From NCBI RefSeq assembly GCF_000321415.2, contig NC_019902.2, positions 3,348,001 through 3,412,000 of the forward strand: a stretch of 64,000 bases of DNA, given 5' to 3'. Below, in pieces: positions 1-8,821 of this stretch. The position numbers were made by a program, and so were the translations under genes. Numbering within the stretch: position 1 is the stretch's first letter; each line of letters begins with the position of its first letter. Below the pieces are notes generated by a model that saw nothing but the letters and a program-made list of their open reading frames with translations, was not told the DNA's origin and did no database searches. This DNA is from Thioalkalivibrio nitratireducens DSM 14787 (GTDB lineage Bacteria > Pseudomonadota > Gammaproteobacteria > Ectothiorhodospirales > Ectothiorhodospiraceae).

Positions 1-2
1 CT

Positions 3-22
3 CCCCCATGACCGGGTGGGGG
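3..22 (-). terminator. Possible terminator hairpin downstream of the ligase gene
   Basis: A six-base CCCCCA/TGGGGG stem with an eight-base loop lies 18 bases beyond the stop codon of the ligase gene, which reads leftwards. There is no T-run that I can see inside the window, so it is only a weak candidate for transcription termination. Confidence 0.3.
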
Positions 23-39
23 CTCTTCCGCATGGCCCA

Positions 40-1080
40 CTAGGGGTTGCGGATGCCGCGGTAGAGCGCGTCGATCCGGCAGCTGATCTCGTCGACCAGT
101 CCGGGGTCGAGCCGGGAGCCGAGACCCGCGCGCAGCACCAGCCGCTCCGGTGCAAGACCGATCACGTTTTCCTGGAGCACGCGGTCGATTCGGGGTTCCT
201 CGCACCAGATGCGGCGGATCCGGGTGCCTGTCACGTGCAAGCGCAGGCGGCCGCAGCGCGAACGAGTCTCGAATACGTGGTTCGCACGGTTGATGCGGAT
301 GCCGCCGGGAACCGCGGGCCGGGTCTCGGCCTGCTCCATCTCGTCCAGTTCTTCCCGCCCCCGGGCAATCCAGTGATCGCGGGCGGCCGGAGCCAGGGTC
401 TCGACCTGGGGTGTCACGCCGAATCGCTGCAACAGCGCGGTGTGCAGGGCCGCGCGGAAAGCCTCGACGTCTGGCGTCAGCGCCAGTTCGTGCTCGCAGT
501 CGGTGACGCCCTCGCGCAGGGCCGGCAGGATCCAGTCCCGGTACCCCTCGCTGGGCTCGTGGATGCAGGCGAGGAAGCGCTCGGCCGGGAAATGCTGGAG
601 AAAACTCGCACCGAACACGCAGCCATTCTCCAGCGTCGCCGCGCCGGTCCCCATGATCTTGCGGCCATGGACCCAGATATCCTGGCTGCGCATTTCGACA
701 TCCTCGAGCCCGAGTTGTCGCAGCACAGCCACCGCGAGCCCCATGCCGAGTGAGAACAGGTGCCGATGACCGCGCGCGAGGGCCCTGCGCGGCAGCACCA
801 GGAAAAAACAGGGCTGGTCGGAGTCGATCCACACCGCACCGCCCCCGAGGGACCGCCGCACCACCGGGATACCCTGGGCAACACAACCCGCGAGATCCAG
901 GTCGGCAGCGGCATTCTGGCTCGCACCCACGGACACATGGGCCTCGGCGCTGACCAGCCACAACACCCGCATCGGATCCGCCTCGCCAGTGCAGGCGGTC
1001 ATGCCGGTGTACAAGGCATGCATCGCAGGGGCAGAGAGGCTGCCCGCATCCAGAAAAGCGAGCGCCGGAGGACGGATCAA
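40..1080 (-). CDS. lplA: Lipoate-protein ligase (LplA-like), probably dedicated to LbpA
   Basis: A 346-aa biotin/lipoate protein ligase. It should activate lipoate with ATP and attach it to a lysine of an acceptor protein. Residues 75-81 (RRSLGGG) are the family's RRxxGGG substrate-binding motif, and K141 in GRKIMGTG is the expected catalytic lysine. The C-terminal ~90 residues form the accessory domain found in bifunctional LplA. I chose the TTG start because residues 3-20 (RPPALAFLDAG...) already belong to the conserved N-terminus, and a GAGG sequence lies 9 bases upstream inside the preceding gene. It is 4 bases downstream of the 144-aa gene, so the two are co-transcribed. Two lipoate-binding proteins (8.9 and 9.7 kb) lie in the same sulfur-oxidation cluster, which makes them the likely acceptors; that assignment is inference. 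Confidence 0.85.
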   Translation of the reverse strand: MIRPPALAFLDAGSLSAPAMHALYTGMTACTGEADPMRVLWLVSAEAHVSVGASQNAAADLDLAGCVAQGIPVVRRSLGGGAVWIDSDQPCFFLVLPRRALARGHRHLFSLGMGLAVAVLRQLGLEDVEMRSQDIWVHGRKIMGTGAATLENGCVFGASFLQHFPAERFLACIHEPSEGYRDWILPALREGVTDCEHELALTPDVEAFRAALHTALLQRFGVTPQVETLAPAARDHWIARGREELDEMEQAETRPAVPGGIRINRANHVFETRSRCGRLRLHVTGTRIRRIWCEEPRIDRVLQENVIGLAPERLVLRAGLGSRLDPGLVDEISCRIDALYRGIRNP

Positions 1081-1084
1081 GAAA

Positions 1085-1519
1085 TCAGCCCTCGTGGTCG
1101 CCCTGGGGACCGCTCGACCGCTCATCCGACGGGTTCTGAGCGTCGTCCGGACGGTAGAAGTAGCGGAAGTAGAAGTCGCTGCGGGACAGGTCTTGGTAGA
1201 GTTTGGCGCGCTCCTCCACGCCACCGCGGAGGATCCGGACCAATGCCTGCGCCTGCTTCCCGTCGACGATATGCATCGCCCCGACCAGTTCCTGATCCGT
1301 GTCCAGGATATGCGCCGCGAGTTCATCCGGCTCCTGGACATAGACCAGAAACGACGTACAGTCCGGATCCTGCGGGTCCAGAGGCTGCATCACGACCCGT
1401 CCGAGCCAAGCCAGCCTCGCGACCTGATTGAACTGGTGGATGTCGAGCTTTCTGCCCCGCCGGTACTTGTTCAATTCGTTGCGGATCTCACCGATGTGGG
1501 TGATCTTCTGGGATTTCAT
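1085..1519 (-). CDS. Conserved 144-aa protein of unknown function, upstream of the lipoate ligase
   Basis: I do not recognise a family. The protein has no signal peptide and no membrane segment. It begins MKSQKITHIGEIRNELNKYR, is rich in charged residues, and ends in a disordered tail (DERSSGPQGDHEG). The start was placed at the ATG at 1519 because sequence upstream in the same frame is low-complexity Arg/Pro translation without protein character. Its stop is 4 bases from the ligase start, so the two are probably translated together. The pairing suggests a role linked to lipoylation or to the sHdr pathway, but nothing in the sequence proves this. Confidence 0.6.
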   Translation of the reverse strand: MKSQKITHIGEIRNELNKYRRGRKLDIHQFNQVARLAWLGRVVMQPLDPQDPDCTSFLVYVQEPDELAAHILDTDQELVGAMHIVDGKQAQALVRILRGGVEERAKLYQDLSRSDFYFRYFYRPDDAQNPSDERSSGPQGDHEG

Positions 1520-1766
1520 GCACACGGCCCTGCTGCGGCAATCCGAAAGAGCATACAAAAGCGGCCGTGGCCACCCTAAATGGCCCCGGGGAACCGGGGT
1601 AGTGGGCACCGCAACGACGCCGCATAGCCTGCGCTGTGCGGGGAAATACCTTCGGAATCCGGCCCGGCGCGATACCCGGCGAGAGCATGCGCGCGAGACC
1701 GGCACTGCACGGACCACGCATCCGCCGCGGCTCAAGCCCGGGCAAGGAACGCACGGCACACGCGAC

Positions 1767-2044
1767 TCACGCTAACTTTCATGGCCAGCGGCCACCCCGC
1801 AAGATGAAAAGACGAGCCACGGAAAGCACGGAAAGACACGGACAAGGGGTTGGATCCGTCTCATCTTCCGTGATTTCCGTGTCCTTCCGTGGCTGCATTT
1901 TCACGCTAACTTTCATGCCCTCGGCCGCGAGGCACCCCGAAGGATGAAACTACGATTATGAATCAGAGACATACGATTCTCGGGCGGCGTATTTTCACGC
2001 TAACTGTCATGCCGCCGGGCGCGCGGCACCCCCGATGATGAAAG
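1767..2044. repeat. Cluster of short palindromic repeats (MITE/REP-like)
   Basis: Three units start with CACGCTAACT(T/G)TCAT, near 1769, 1901 and 1995. Each closes with ATGAAA, so each can fold through TTTCAT/ATGAAA arms. Between the first two lies a larger inverted repeat: 1815-1841 (AGCCACGGAAAGCACGG...) pairs with 1868-1894 (...TTCCGTGGCT). Related copies are at 4576-4714 and, in part, at 12167-12190. No protein-coding gene is visible between 1520 and 2146. Confidence 0.75.
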
Positions 2045-2048
2045 AGGC

Positions 2049-2146
2049 GTAGGGCGGAAGAGGCCGAAGGCCGTCATCCGCCAGCCGGCGCTGGGGATGC
2101 TGCGGGCGCCTGGGCACTGCGAACGCCATGTGGCGGATGACGCTGC
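2049..2146. repeat. REP pair (BIME-like); second unit cut by the IS
   Basis: One unit at 2049-2082 begins GTAGGGCGGAAGAGG and ends GTCATCCGCC. The second, in opposite orientation, begins GGCGGATGACGCTGC at 2132-2146, where the insertion sequence starts. Its other half, TGCGCTCTTCCGCCCTAC, lies beyond the IS at 4527-4544, so the two halves make one palindrome. Confidence 0.7.
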
Positions 2147-2173
2147 GAGACCGTGAAAGAATGGGCACCGATG

Positions 2174-4415
2174 CTAGGGAGCAGGCGTGAAACGCACTGG
2201 GACGAACGGAGCCGCGCGTGGACGGTGCGAGCCGCTAACGGTCCCGGCCATGGGCCACGGGTCATCGCGACCCCAGAACGGCTGGCAGAGGCGCTCGAGG
2301 AGCCCGTACCAAGCCGCAAGAAAGCCGCGCGCAACGCCCCGCGCCTGGCAGTAGGCGATGAAGGCCGCAACCCCCAGGATGCTGAGCACGCGGCGGAAGT
2401 TGTAACTGTGCACGATCATCGCCATCTCACCGCGCACCTTGTCAAACCCCCGTACCAGGAAGTGGTCCCACCCCAGCCAGCGCTTCAGGGTTCCGAACGG
2501 GTGTTCGCAGAGCGCCGCGCGCTGGCGCATCACCTGCGGCGCCGCCGCCATCCGTTCCCGATGCCGCTCCACCGCCTCGGCGTGCTCGGAGCGGAGAATC
2601 TCCCGACGCTTGCCGGCCGGCGGCAGGCACTGCGCCTTCAGAGGACAGGACTGGCAGACCGACGCGCGGCTGCGATAGCGCCGGTAGTTCACGCCGTTAC
2701 GGGTATCCGGCTGGCCGTACGGATGCAGGGCTTCCCCACCCGGACAGCGGTACCGGTCCTGCTCGGCGTCGTAGACAAACTCCCGGGCGCTCAGACGGCC
2801 GGCCCGCTCGGCCGCACCGGTCTTCTCCGGAACCGGCACATACGGCACGATGCCCCGCGACGCGCAGGCCGCGATGTCGGACTCGGTGAAATAACCGGCA
2901 TCCGCCAACACCTCGAGCGGCTGTGCGGCTTCCGTGGTCTGCCCATCGAGCAGCATCTGCCGGGCCTGTTCCGCCATCGGCACCAGTTGGCCCAGGTCGT
3001 TTCCGGCGTTGGTGACCTCGTGGGTCAGGATCAGGTGGTGCTGGTCATCGACCACGCTCTGCACGTTGTAGCCGGTCACTTTCTGCCCGTTCTTGCTCAG
3101 GCGCCGGGCGTCCGGATCGGTCCGCGAGATCTGGGTCTCGCCGGTCCGGGCCAACTCCTCGAGTTGCTCTCGCCGGCGCTGCGCGCGCGCCTGCAGATCC
3201 GCAAGCTGCTGCGCGCTGACCGTTGTCGCTTCGGCCGCCGCTGCGTCGGCGTCCCCTCGCTCCAGCGCTGCCAAGTAGCCGTCGATGTCCTGTTCCAGTG
3301 CGGCCAGCTCCGCTTCCAACTGCTTCTTGGTCTTGACGCTGGCGGCACTCGCATTGCCGTGGAAGAAGCTCCCGTCCACCCCCACCCGGGTCCCGCTGAT
3401 CAGCCCCAGCTCCCGGCACAGCAGCACAAACTCCCGGTTCGCCGCCTTCAGTGCCGCGGCGTTGTTCTTACGAAAATCAGCGATCGTGTGATAGTTTGGG
3501 CGCAGCCCGTTCAGCAACCACATCACCTCGAGGTTGCGGCGGCACTCGGCCTCCAGACGCCGGCTGGAATGCACCCGCTCCTGATAGCCATAGAGATACA
3601 ACTTCAGCAGATCGCCGGGCGCGTACGCCGGCTGCCCCACCGTGAGCGCACCCCCGGCATGCCGAAAGCCCAACCGCTCCAGGTCCAGCATCTCCACGTA
3701 GGCCGCGATCGCCCGCACCGTTGTCGCTTCGGCCGCCGCTGCGTCGGCGTCCCCTCGCTCCAGCGCTGCCAAGTAGCCGTCGATGTCCTGTTCCAGTGCG
3801 GCCAGCTCCGCTTCCAACTGCTTCTTGGTCTTGACGCTGGCGGCACTCGCATTGCCGTGGAAGAAGCTCCCGTCCACCCCACCCGGGTCCCGCTGATCAG
3901 CCCCAGCTCCCGGCACAGCAGCACAAACTCCCGGTTCGCCGCCTTCAGTGCCGCGGCGTTGTTCTTACGAAAATCAGCGATCGTGTGATAGTTTGGGCGC
4001 AGCCCGTTCAGCAACCACATCACCTCGAGGTTGCGGCGGCACTCGGCCTCCAGACGCCGGCTGGAATGCACCCGCTCCTGATAGCCATAGAGATACAACT
4101 TCAGCAGATCGCCGGGCGCGTACGCCGGCTGCCCCACCGTGAGCGCACCCCGGCATGCCGAAAGCCCAACCGCTCCAGGTCCAGCATCTCCACGTAGGCC
4201 GCGATCGCCCGCACCGGATGGTTCGCCGCCACGTAGTCGTCCACGCACGCCGGCAGCAGCAGCGGCTGCTCTCCCGACGGCCCTTCCTTGTACCGCCGCG
4301 ACCGGGGCAACGGCGGGCGCGGCTCCGGACCGGCCGCCGCCGGGGGTCCACCGTCCTCCGGGGACGGCCACAGGGTCAACGCTTCCGGTGGTGCAGACTC
4401 AGGCTCGCTCAGCAT
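2174..4415 (-). pseudogene. IS1182-family transposase, internally duplicated and twice frameshifted
   Basis: This encodes a DDE transposase of the IS1182 type. The N-terminal domain (VRAIAAYVEMLDLERLGF, then LLKLYLYGYQERVHSSRRLE) is followed by a catalytic region (VDGSFFHGNAS; YNVQSVVDDQHHLI; VLADAGYF), a Cys-rich segment (CQSCPLKAQC) and HPFGTLKRWLG...RGFDKVRGEMAM near the end. The 166-codon segment from 3219 to 3716 is repeated immediately upstream at 3717-4212. The upstream (5') copy has lost one C from each of two five-C runs, near 3880 and 4150. Reading from 4415, the protein therefore passes through three frames and cannot be made intact. A shorter product starting inside the duplication is unlikely to be active because the N-terminal domain is missing. 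Confidence 0.85.
3219..4212. repeat. 498-bp direct tandem duplication inside the transposase
   Basis: Copy one is 3219-3716 (498 bp, 166 codons) and copy two is 3717-4212 (496 bp). Apart from CCCCC becoming CCCC at two places in copy two, I see no differences. This implies a recent event, or an assembly or sequencing artefact. Confidence 0.85.
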
Positions 4416-4575
4416 CGGCTTTCCTCAATCGCCCCATGCACGTGGGGGGGGGCATCACAGCGTGCGCCAATTCTACCAAGCCCCCACCCCCGAACCGAGA
4501 CTCGGGGCGAATACTTTCACAGTCTCTGCGCTCTTCCGCCCTACGGGTCGCCAGGGACACGAGACAGGCCGTGAC

Positions 4576-4714
4576 TTTCACGCTAACTTTCATAGCCAGC
4601 GGCCACCCTGCAAGATGGAAAGGCGAGCCACGGAAAGCACGGACAGACACGGGAAAGGGTTCAATCCGCTTCACCTTCCGCGATTTCCGTGTTCTTCCGC
4701 GGCTGGATTTTCAC
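4576..4714. repeat. Second copy of the 1.8-kb palindromic repeat
   Basis: The copy starts TTTCACGCTAACTTTCATAG and contains CGAGCCACGGAAAGCACGGA followed by the partial complement TTTCCGTGTTCTTCCGCGGC. It closely matches 1768-1895, in the same orientation, on the other side of the insertion sequence. No gene is visible from 4416 to 4788. Confidence 0.75.
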
Positions 4715-4788
4715 GTTACCTACGCGCGTGCATCAACGCGTCCGCGTGGCCGGGGACCACGCGTGCCGCAGGCGGCGCGGCGGGGTTT

Positions 4789-5124
4789 TCAGGCATCGTC
4801 GCGCCACTCCTCGAAGCCGCAACTCGAGCAGTGCCAGAGGATCTCCTCGGCTCCGTCCGCGCCTTCCCGCACCTGCTCCGGCACCGGATGCAGGCTGCGG
4901 ATCGTACACCGCGGGCACTTCTCCACCTCGTCCCTGCGACGCGCCGGCTTCCGCCGGCGGGCAGGTCGGGGCACGGAGCCGGAAGAACCGGTCAACGTGT
5001 CCAGCTCCCGCAACAGATCCTGCGCGCGCTGGGCCAGGGATGGCTGCCCGGCCTCGGTCAATTCCCGTTGAAGATCGGCCAGCCCGGCGCGGATGGGCCG
5101 CAACCGGGACGCGATGTCGGTCAT
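4789..5124 (-). CDS. Small zinc-ribbon protein, unknown function
   Basis: A 111-aa protein with an N-terminal helical segment (LRPIRAGLADLQRELTEAGQ), a basic linker (RPARRRKPARRRDE) and a C-terminal CPRC...CSSC pair (from about residue 70 to 104) that should bind one zinc. It has no signal peptide or membrane segment. It stands alone between the repeat copy and the DUF302-like gene. I know of no assigned function. Confidence 0.6.
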   Translation of the reverse strand: MTDIASRLRPIRAGLADLQRELTEAGQPSLAQRAQDLLRELDTLTGSSGSVPRPARRRKPARRRDEVEKCPRCTIRSLHPVPEQVREGADGAEEILWHCSSCGFEEWRDDA

Positions 5125-5189
5125 GGGGTAGGCCCTCCCGTGGACACGGATCCCTGCGGTTGCCGCCTGGCACGGCCGGGCTTCATGCC

Positions 5190-6092
5190 CTAGCCCCCGG
5201 CGGCCAGGCTCAAGGCCCGTTCCACCGCAGCCGGCGAGCGCCGCAACTGCACGAAGGAATTTTCGCCCACCATGCGCAGATCCGGAAAGTGCAACGCCAT
5301 CCGGAAACGCATGTGCAGAGCCTCGACGCGGCCACCTTCCACCAGGATTTCGTACGGTACATAAGCCGTGTGGCGCCGGTCCCCGACATCCACGGTGGCC
5401 AGCTGGTGGGCATCGGCTGCATTGCGCTCCGCCCCGGCGTCTTCGCGGATCGCGACGCCGATCAGCGTCGCGTCACGGCCCGGCATATCCACCCGGTAGA
5501 CCTCGCGCACGCCACCCCGGCTCTCCCCGAGGTTGGCACCAAGCGCGGCCAGTGCCGCCTCGCGATCCGGGTAATGCGCGAGCTCGTAAGGATCGTTGAA
5601 ACGCTCCATCCCGAACGCGTACCGGTAGCGGGACAGTACCGACGGGCTCAGCCCCTCGGCCCCGAAGCTCTCCAGTGCGCCCAGGGCATCGGCCAGCACG
5701 GCCATCACTGGCTCCAGCGATCGGTCGATCCGGTAGGCGTGGCGGAAGTATTCGAGGTGGTTGTAGCTCACCTGCACCTCGCCATCGACGCGCGTCACCG
5801 CCACCCGCAGGGGCGCGATATAGGCCGCCCGAGGCATGCTGGCCGCCACTTCCAACAGCGCCGGGGAGGTCGCCACCAGCACATGGGACGAATCCGTCAC
5901 CGAGTAGTCGCCGAGAATCCGGAAACCCGCTTCGCCCAGGCGCTCCCGTACCGTCGCGACTTCCGCCTCGACATCGGTACCGGGCTTGGCATACGCCAGC
6001 ACCATCGGCCGCAGGTAGTCGGCGTGCACGACGCTTGCGACCCCCAGCAACAGCAGGACCAGCACCCCACGGGTCAGGATCGAAATCGGCAT
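5190..6092 (-). CDS. Periplasmic DUF302-like protein
   Basis: A 300-aa protein with a classical signal peptide: ILTRGVLVLLLLGVASVVHA, then cleavage before DYLRP. Residues ~30-120 resemble the DUF302 fold: a paired-strand region with VATVRERLGEAGFRILGDYS, then PLRVAVTRVDGEVQVSYNHL followed by EYFRHAY. The C-terminal half contains a second strand-rich region (VYRVDMPGRDATLIGVAI) that I cannot place. The start is the ATG at 6092 with GGGAG about 7 bases upstream. It is transcribed away from a TonB-dependent receptor gene, suggesting a shared substrate, but the substrate cannot be told from sequence. The family assignment is moderate. Confidence 0.6.
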   Translation of the reverse strand: MPISILTRGVLVLLLLGVASVVHADYLRPMVLAYAKPGTDVEAEVATVRERLGEAGFRILGDYSVTDSSHVLVATSPALLEVAASMPRAAYIAPLRVAVTRVDGEVQVSYNHLEYFRHAYRIDRSLEPVMAVLADALGALESFGAEGLSPSVLSRYRYAFGMERFNDPYELAHYPDREAALAALGANLGESRGGVREVYRVDMPGRDATLIGVAIREDAGAERNAADAHQLATVDVGDRRHTAYVPYEILVEGGRVEALHMRFRMALHFPDLRMVGENSFVQLRRSPAAVERALSLAAGG

Positions 6093-6592
6093 GGCGTTCT
6101 CCCAGTGGTTGCGAACAGTGGTTGCGAAACGGTTCGGGCCGGGCGCGCGGGAAACGCCGCCGCGCACGGCGATTTTCCGGGCATTCTGATTGCGGCCAGC
6201 ACCATCGGCCGCCCTGTACCGATGACCAGCACGCAGAAGCCCCGCTTGGCGACGGGGCTTCTGCGTGCAGGTGACCATGGGCCGGAATCTAGGCCCTTTT
6301 CCGGCCGGCGTCAAAACCCGATTCCGAGGCCGAAGGCAGGCGTTATCGAGCCGTCGGCCGTGCGGTCCGCATATTTCGTCCGGTACCATGGGTTCAGCGT
6401 GCTTATATTGTGAAACAATGGTTGTGTCACCACAGGTTCCAGGTGGCACACAGGATCCACGGCGTTGGCCTGCCGGGAACAGGGGCAAGCCCGCCGCTTC
6501 GTTTCGATGCAAGTGCTGCCCGCCCGGGAGTCTTACGCGACCGGCTTCACCGGGGGGTGTCCACCGACCGCAGAATCCCAGGGGGGATGCAG
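6093..6592. promoter_or_regulatory. 500-bp divergent control region with hairpin and palindrome
   Basis: This gene-free stretch lies between the DUF302-like gene (leftward) and the TonB receptor gene (rightward). It holds a perfect 16-bp-stem hairpin at 6229-6268 (GCACGCAGAAGCCCCG / complement, 8-base loop, no T-run). It also holds a 13-base palindrome ATTGT-GAA-ACAAT at 6407-6419 in a locally AT-rich patch, which could be an operator. I looked for cobalamin-riboswitch sequence and did not find it. Confidence 0.45.
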
Positions 6593-8701
6593 ATGCGCCG
6601 TAACGCAACCGCTGTTTTGAGCCTGACCGCGGCCATTGCCGCGGCCGTTGCACACGCCGACGAGGCGCTTGTGCTGGAACCCGTCACTGTTACCGCGAAG
6701 GGCTACGAGGCCCTCGTGTCCGAAACCGCGGCATCGGTGAACGTGATCGAGGCCGACGAGATCCGTCGCCGCGAGGCCCGGACGCTGGGCGACCTGCTCC
6801 GAGGCGAACCGGGAGTATCGCTGGCGGTGGACGGTTCGGTCGGGGTAGATCCGATCATCCGCGGCCTGAAGCGGGACCAGGTGCTGGTATTGATCGATGG
6901 CGTACGCGTGAATGCCATGCAGCCCCCCGCCCGGGGCTCGCTCGCGTCGTACGTAAACGTCGACCTGGTCGAACGCATCGAGGTGATTCGCGGCCCGGGG
7001 TCGGTCCTCTATGGGGCCGGCGCGATGGGCGGGGTGATCAACATCATCACCCGCGGTGGCCGCTTCACCGACGAACCCGACGTGAGCGGCTGGACCCGCC
7101 TGGGCTATACCTCGGTGGACGACGGCTTTCGGGGCGCGGTAGGCACCTCGCTGTCGAACGCCACCCAGCTGCTCGACCTGTCCGCTGCGTGGCTGGATGT
7201 CGGCGACTACAAGACCGGCGCGGGCGAACGCCTGGACGACAGTGGCACCGACCAGGGGGCCCTGCATCTGCGTTACCGCGCGCGGCTTGCACCCGGGCAC
7301 GAGGTGCAGTTGCGTACCCAGCGCGACCGGCGCGAGGATGTGTGGTACCTCGCCTCGAGGCGCTTTCTCGAAGATCCGATCGTGCCACCGCCCGGAACCG
7401 GGCTGCACCAGCCGGACGGCCTGAACACGCATTACACCCCACGCCAGCAGCGGGATCTGGTCGAAGGCCGTTACGAGGGCGAGCTCGGCGGCCCGTGGGG
7501 CGCGCGCCTGACGGCGTCGCTCTATCGTCAGGATCTGGAGCGCGGCAACTACGACTGGAACCGTGAGCGCGCCCAGGACTACCGAACATCGGACACCGAT
7601 TTCGACACCCGGGGCGGCCGCCTGCAGGTCGAACTGTCGCCGCATCCGCGCCACGTGGTGTTGGCCGGCGTCGAGGGCTGGCAACTCAAAGCCTCCCCCG
7701 TCTCCTTCGTGGGCTTCGCACCCGATTTTCAACCCGACGTCCGGATGCAGCTGATCGACAACGGACGCCTGGAGTCCCGCGGGGTGTTCGTGCAGGACGA
7801 CATCTACCTGCACGACTTCACCGTGACCCTCGGCGCCCGCTACGACGAGGTCGAGGGCAGCGCCGACCGCGCGCTGGGCGTAACCGCGCCGCTGGACAAG
7901 ACGGACTACAACCTGTCGTGGTCCGCCGGCGTGATCTGGGAGCTCGATCGCGGTTTCAGTCCCTTTGCCAGCGTAGCCGAGGGGTACCGCTCGGCAGGGC
8001 TGCTGGAGCGCTACCTGACCTACCCCTACAGCGACGGCTTCACCTGGTTCAGCAATCCGCAACTCGAGCCCGAGCGCAACCGCAGCGTAGAGGTCGGGGC
8101 ACGGGGCCAGATCGGAAACACCCGCTACACCGTCGCGGCCTACGAGAGCCGCGTGCGCGACTACATCGGCGGACAGGTGATCGCCCCGACCGTGAAACAG
8201 ACCGTGAACCTGGACAGCGCGAGGATCCGGGGCGCCGAGTTCAGTGTCGATCACGACCTCGGCGACGGTCTGTCGGCCTTTGCTTGGGGAACCTGGCTGC
8301 GCGGCGACAACCGGGATCCGGCGTTCCGCGAACCCCTGTACCAGATGCCGCCTTCCGAATTGAGCGTGGGTCTTGCGCAGCAATCTCCCCGTGCATGGCA
8401 GTGGCGGGGACAGGTCCGTACCGTGGCGAAACAGGATCGCACCGCGGATCGGTTCAGCGGGGGATCCGAACGCAAGACCCCCGGCTTCACGACCGTCGAT
8501 GCAGCGGTCGGCTACCGCTTCGGTCCGTCCACCGGACTGAAGGGCCAAGAGCTGACGTTGTCGGTCACCAACCTGTTCGACCGCGATTACCGCGAACACG
8601 TGAACGAAATGACGCAAGACCGGATCGACCCTGCCAATGGCGTCCAGGATCTGCGGGCGCCCGGTCGCAGCATCGGGCTGACCTGGTACGCGGAGTTCTG
8701 A
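6593..8701 (+). CDS. TonB-dependent outer-membrane receptor
   Basis: A 702-aa outer-membrane transporter. A signal peptide (MRRNATAVLSLTAAIAAAV) is followed by a TonB box (EPVTVTAKG). The plug domain (residues ~35-150) has the motifs TLGDLLRGEPGVSL, IIRGLKRDQVLVLIDGVR and RIEVIRGPGSVLYGAGAMGG, and a ~550-residue beta-barrel follows, ending in the usual aromatic residue (...LTWYAEF). The start was chosen at 6593 because AGGGGGG lies 6 bases upstream; an ATG at 6587 is the alternative. Plug and barrel resemble the haem/haemoglobin and siderophore class, but the ligand cannot be assigned. The gene converges on the sHdr/LbpA operon. Confidence 0.9.
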   Translation: MRRNATAVLSLTAAIAAAVAHADEALVLEPVTVTAKGYEALVSETAASVNVIEADEIRRREARTLGDLLRGEPGVSLAVDGSVGVDPIIRGLKRDQVLVLIDGVRVNAMQPPARGSLASYVNVDLVERIEVIRGPGSVLYGAGAMGGVINIITRGGRFTDEPDVSGWTRLGYTSVDDGFRGAVGTSLSNATQLLDLSAAWLDVGDYKTGAGERLDDSGTDQGALHLRYRARLAPGHEVQLRTQRDRREDVWYLASRRFLEDPIVPPPGTGLHQPDGLNTHYTPRQQRDLVEGRYEGELGGPWGARLTASLYRQDLERGNYDWNRERAQDYRTSDTDFDTRGGRLQVELSPHPRHVVLAGVEGWQLKASPVSFVGFAPDFQPDVRMQLIDNGRLESRGVFVQDDIYLHDFTVTLGARYDEVEGSADRALGVTAPLDKTDYNLSWSAGVIWELDRGFSPFASVAEGYRSAGLLERYLTYPYSDGFTWFSNPQLEPERNRSVEVGARGQIGNTRYTVAAYESRVRDYIGGQVIAPTVKQTVNLDSARIRGAEFSVDHDLGDGLSAFAWGTWLRGDNRDPAFREPLYQMPPSELSVGLAQQSPRAWQWRGQVRTVAKQDRTADRFSGGSERKTPGFTTVDAAVGYRFGPSTGLKGQELTLSVTNLFDRDYREHVNEMTQDRIDPANGVQDLRAPGRSIGLTWYAEF

Positions 8702-8821
8702 CGGCGGGCATCAGGCACTGAGCGCTCATTCGGGGTCAGGGTAAGTGTCGTTGCGTTGCGGCAGGGCCGCGCACTGCACCCTCCCCACCCCCTCCCTCGC
8801 GATCGGGGGCGGGGCTTTTCT

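Larger units (their letters stand above)
2147..4526 (-). mobile_element. IS1182-family insertion sequence, disrupted
   Basis: The ends are imperfect inverted repeats: GAGACCGTGAAAGAATGGGC at 2147-2166, and GAGACTGTGAAAGTATTCGC read inward from 4526 on the minus strand. A TGC triplet adjoins each end (2144-2146 and 4527-4529) and could be a short target duplication. The single gene is an IS1182-type transposase read leftwards. The element is about 2.38 kb, of which about 0.5 kb is an internal tandem duplication. The end positions are from my reading and could be off by a few bases. Confidence 0.7.

Noticed and set aside
2153-3988. 611-codon open frame on the plus strand
   Set aside because: It is antisense to the transposase, with codon content of a GC-rich shadow frame and the internal duplication repeated in it.
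6270-6592. Cobalamin riboswitch before the TonB receptor gene
   Set aside because: I looked for the B12-box region and matching stems and could not find them.
6533-8617. 694-codon open frame antisense to the TonB receptor
   Set aside because: The receptor has all family motifs; the antisense frame has none and reflects high third-position GC.
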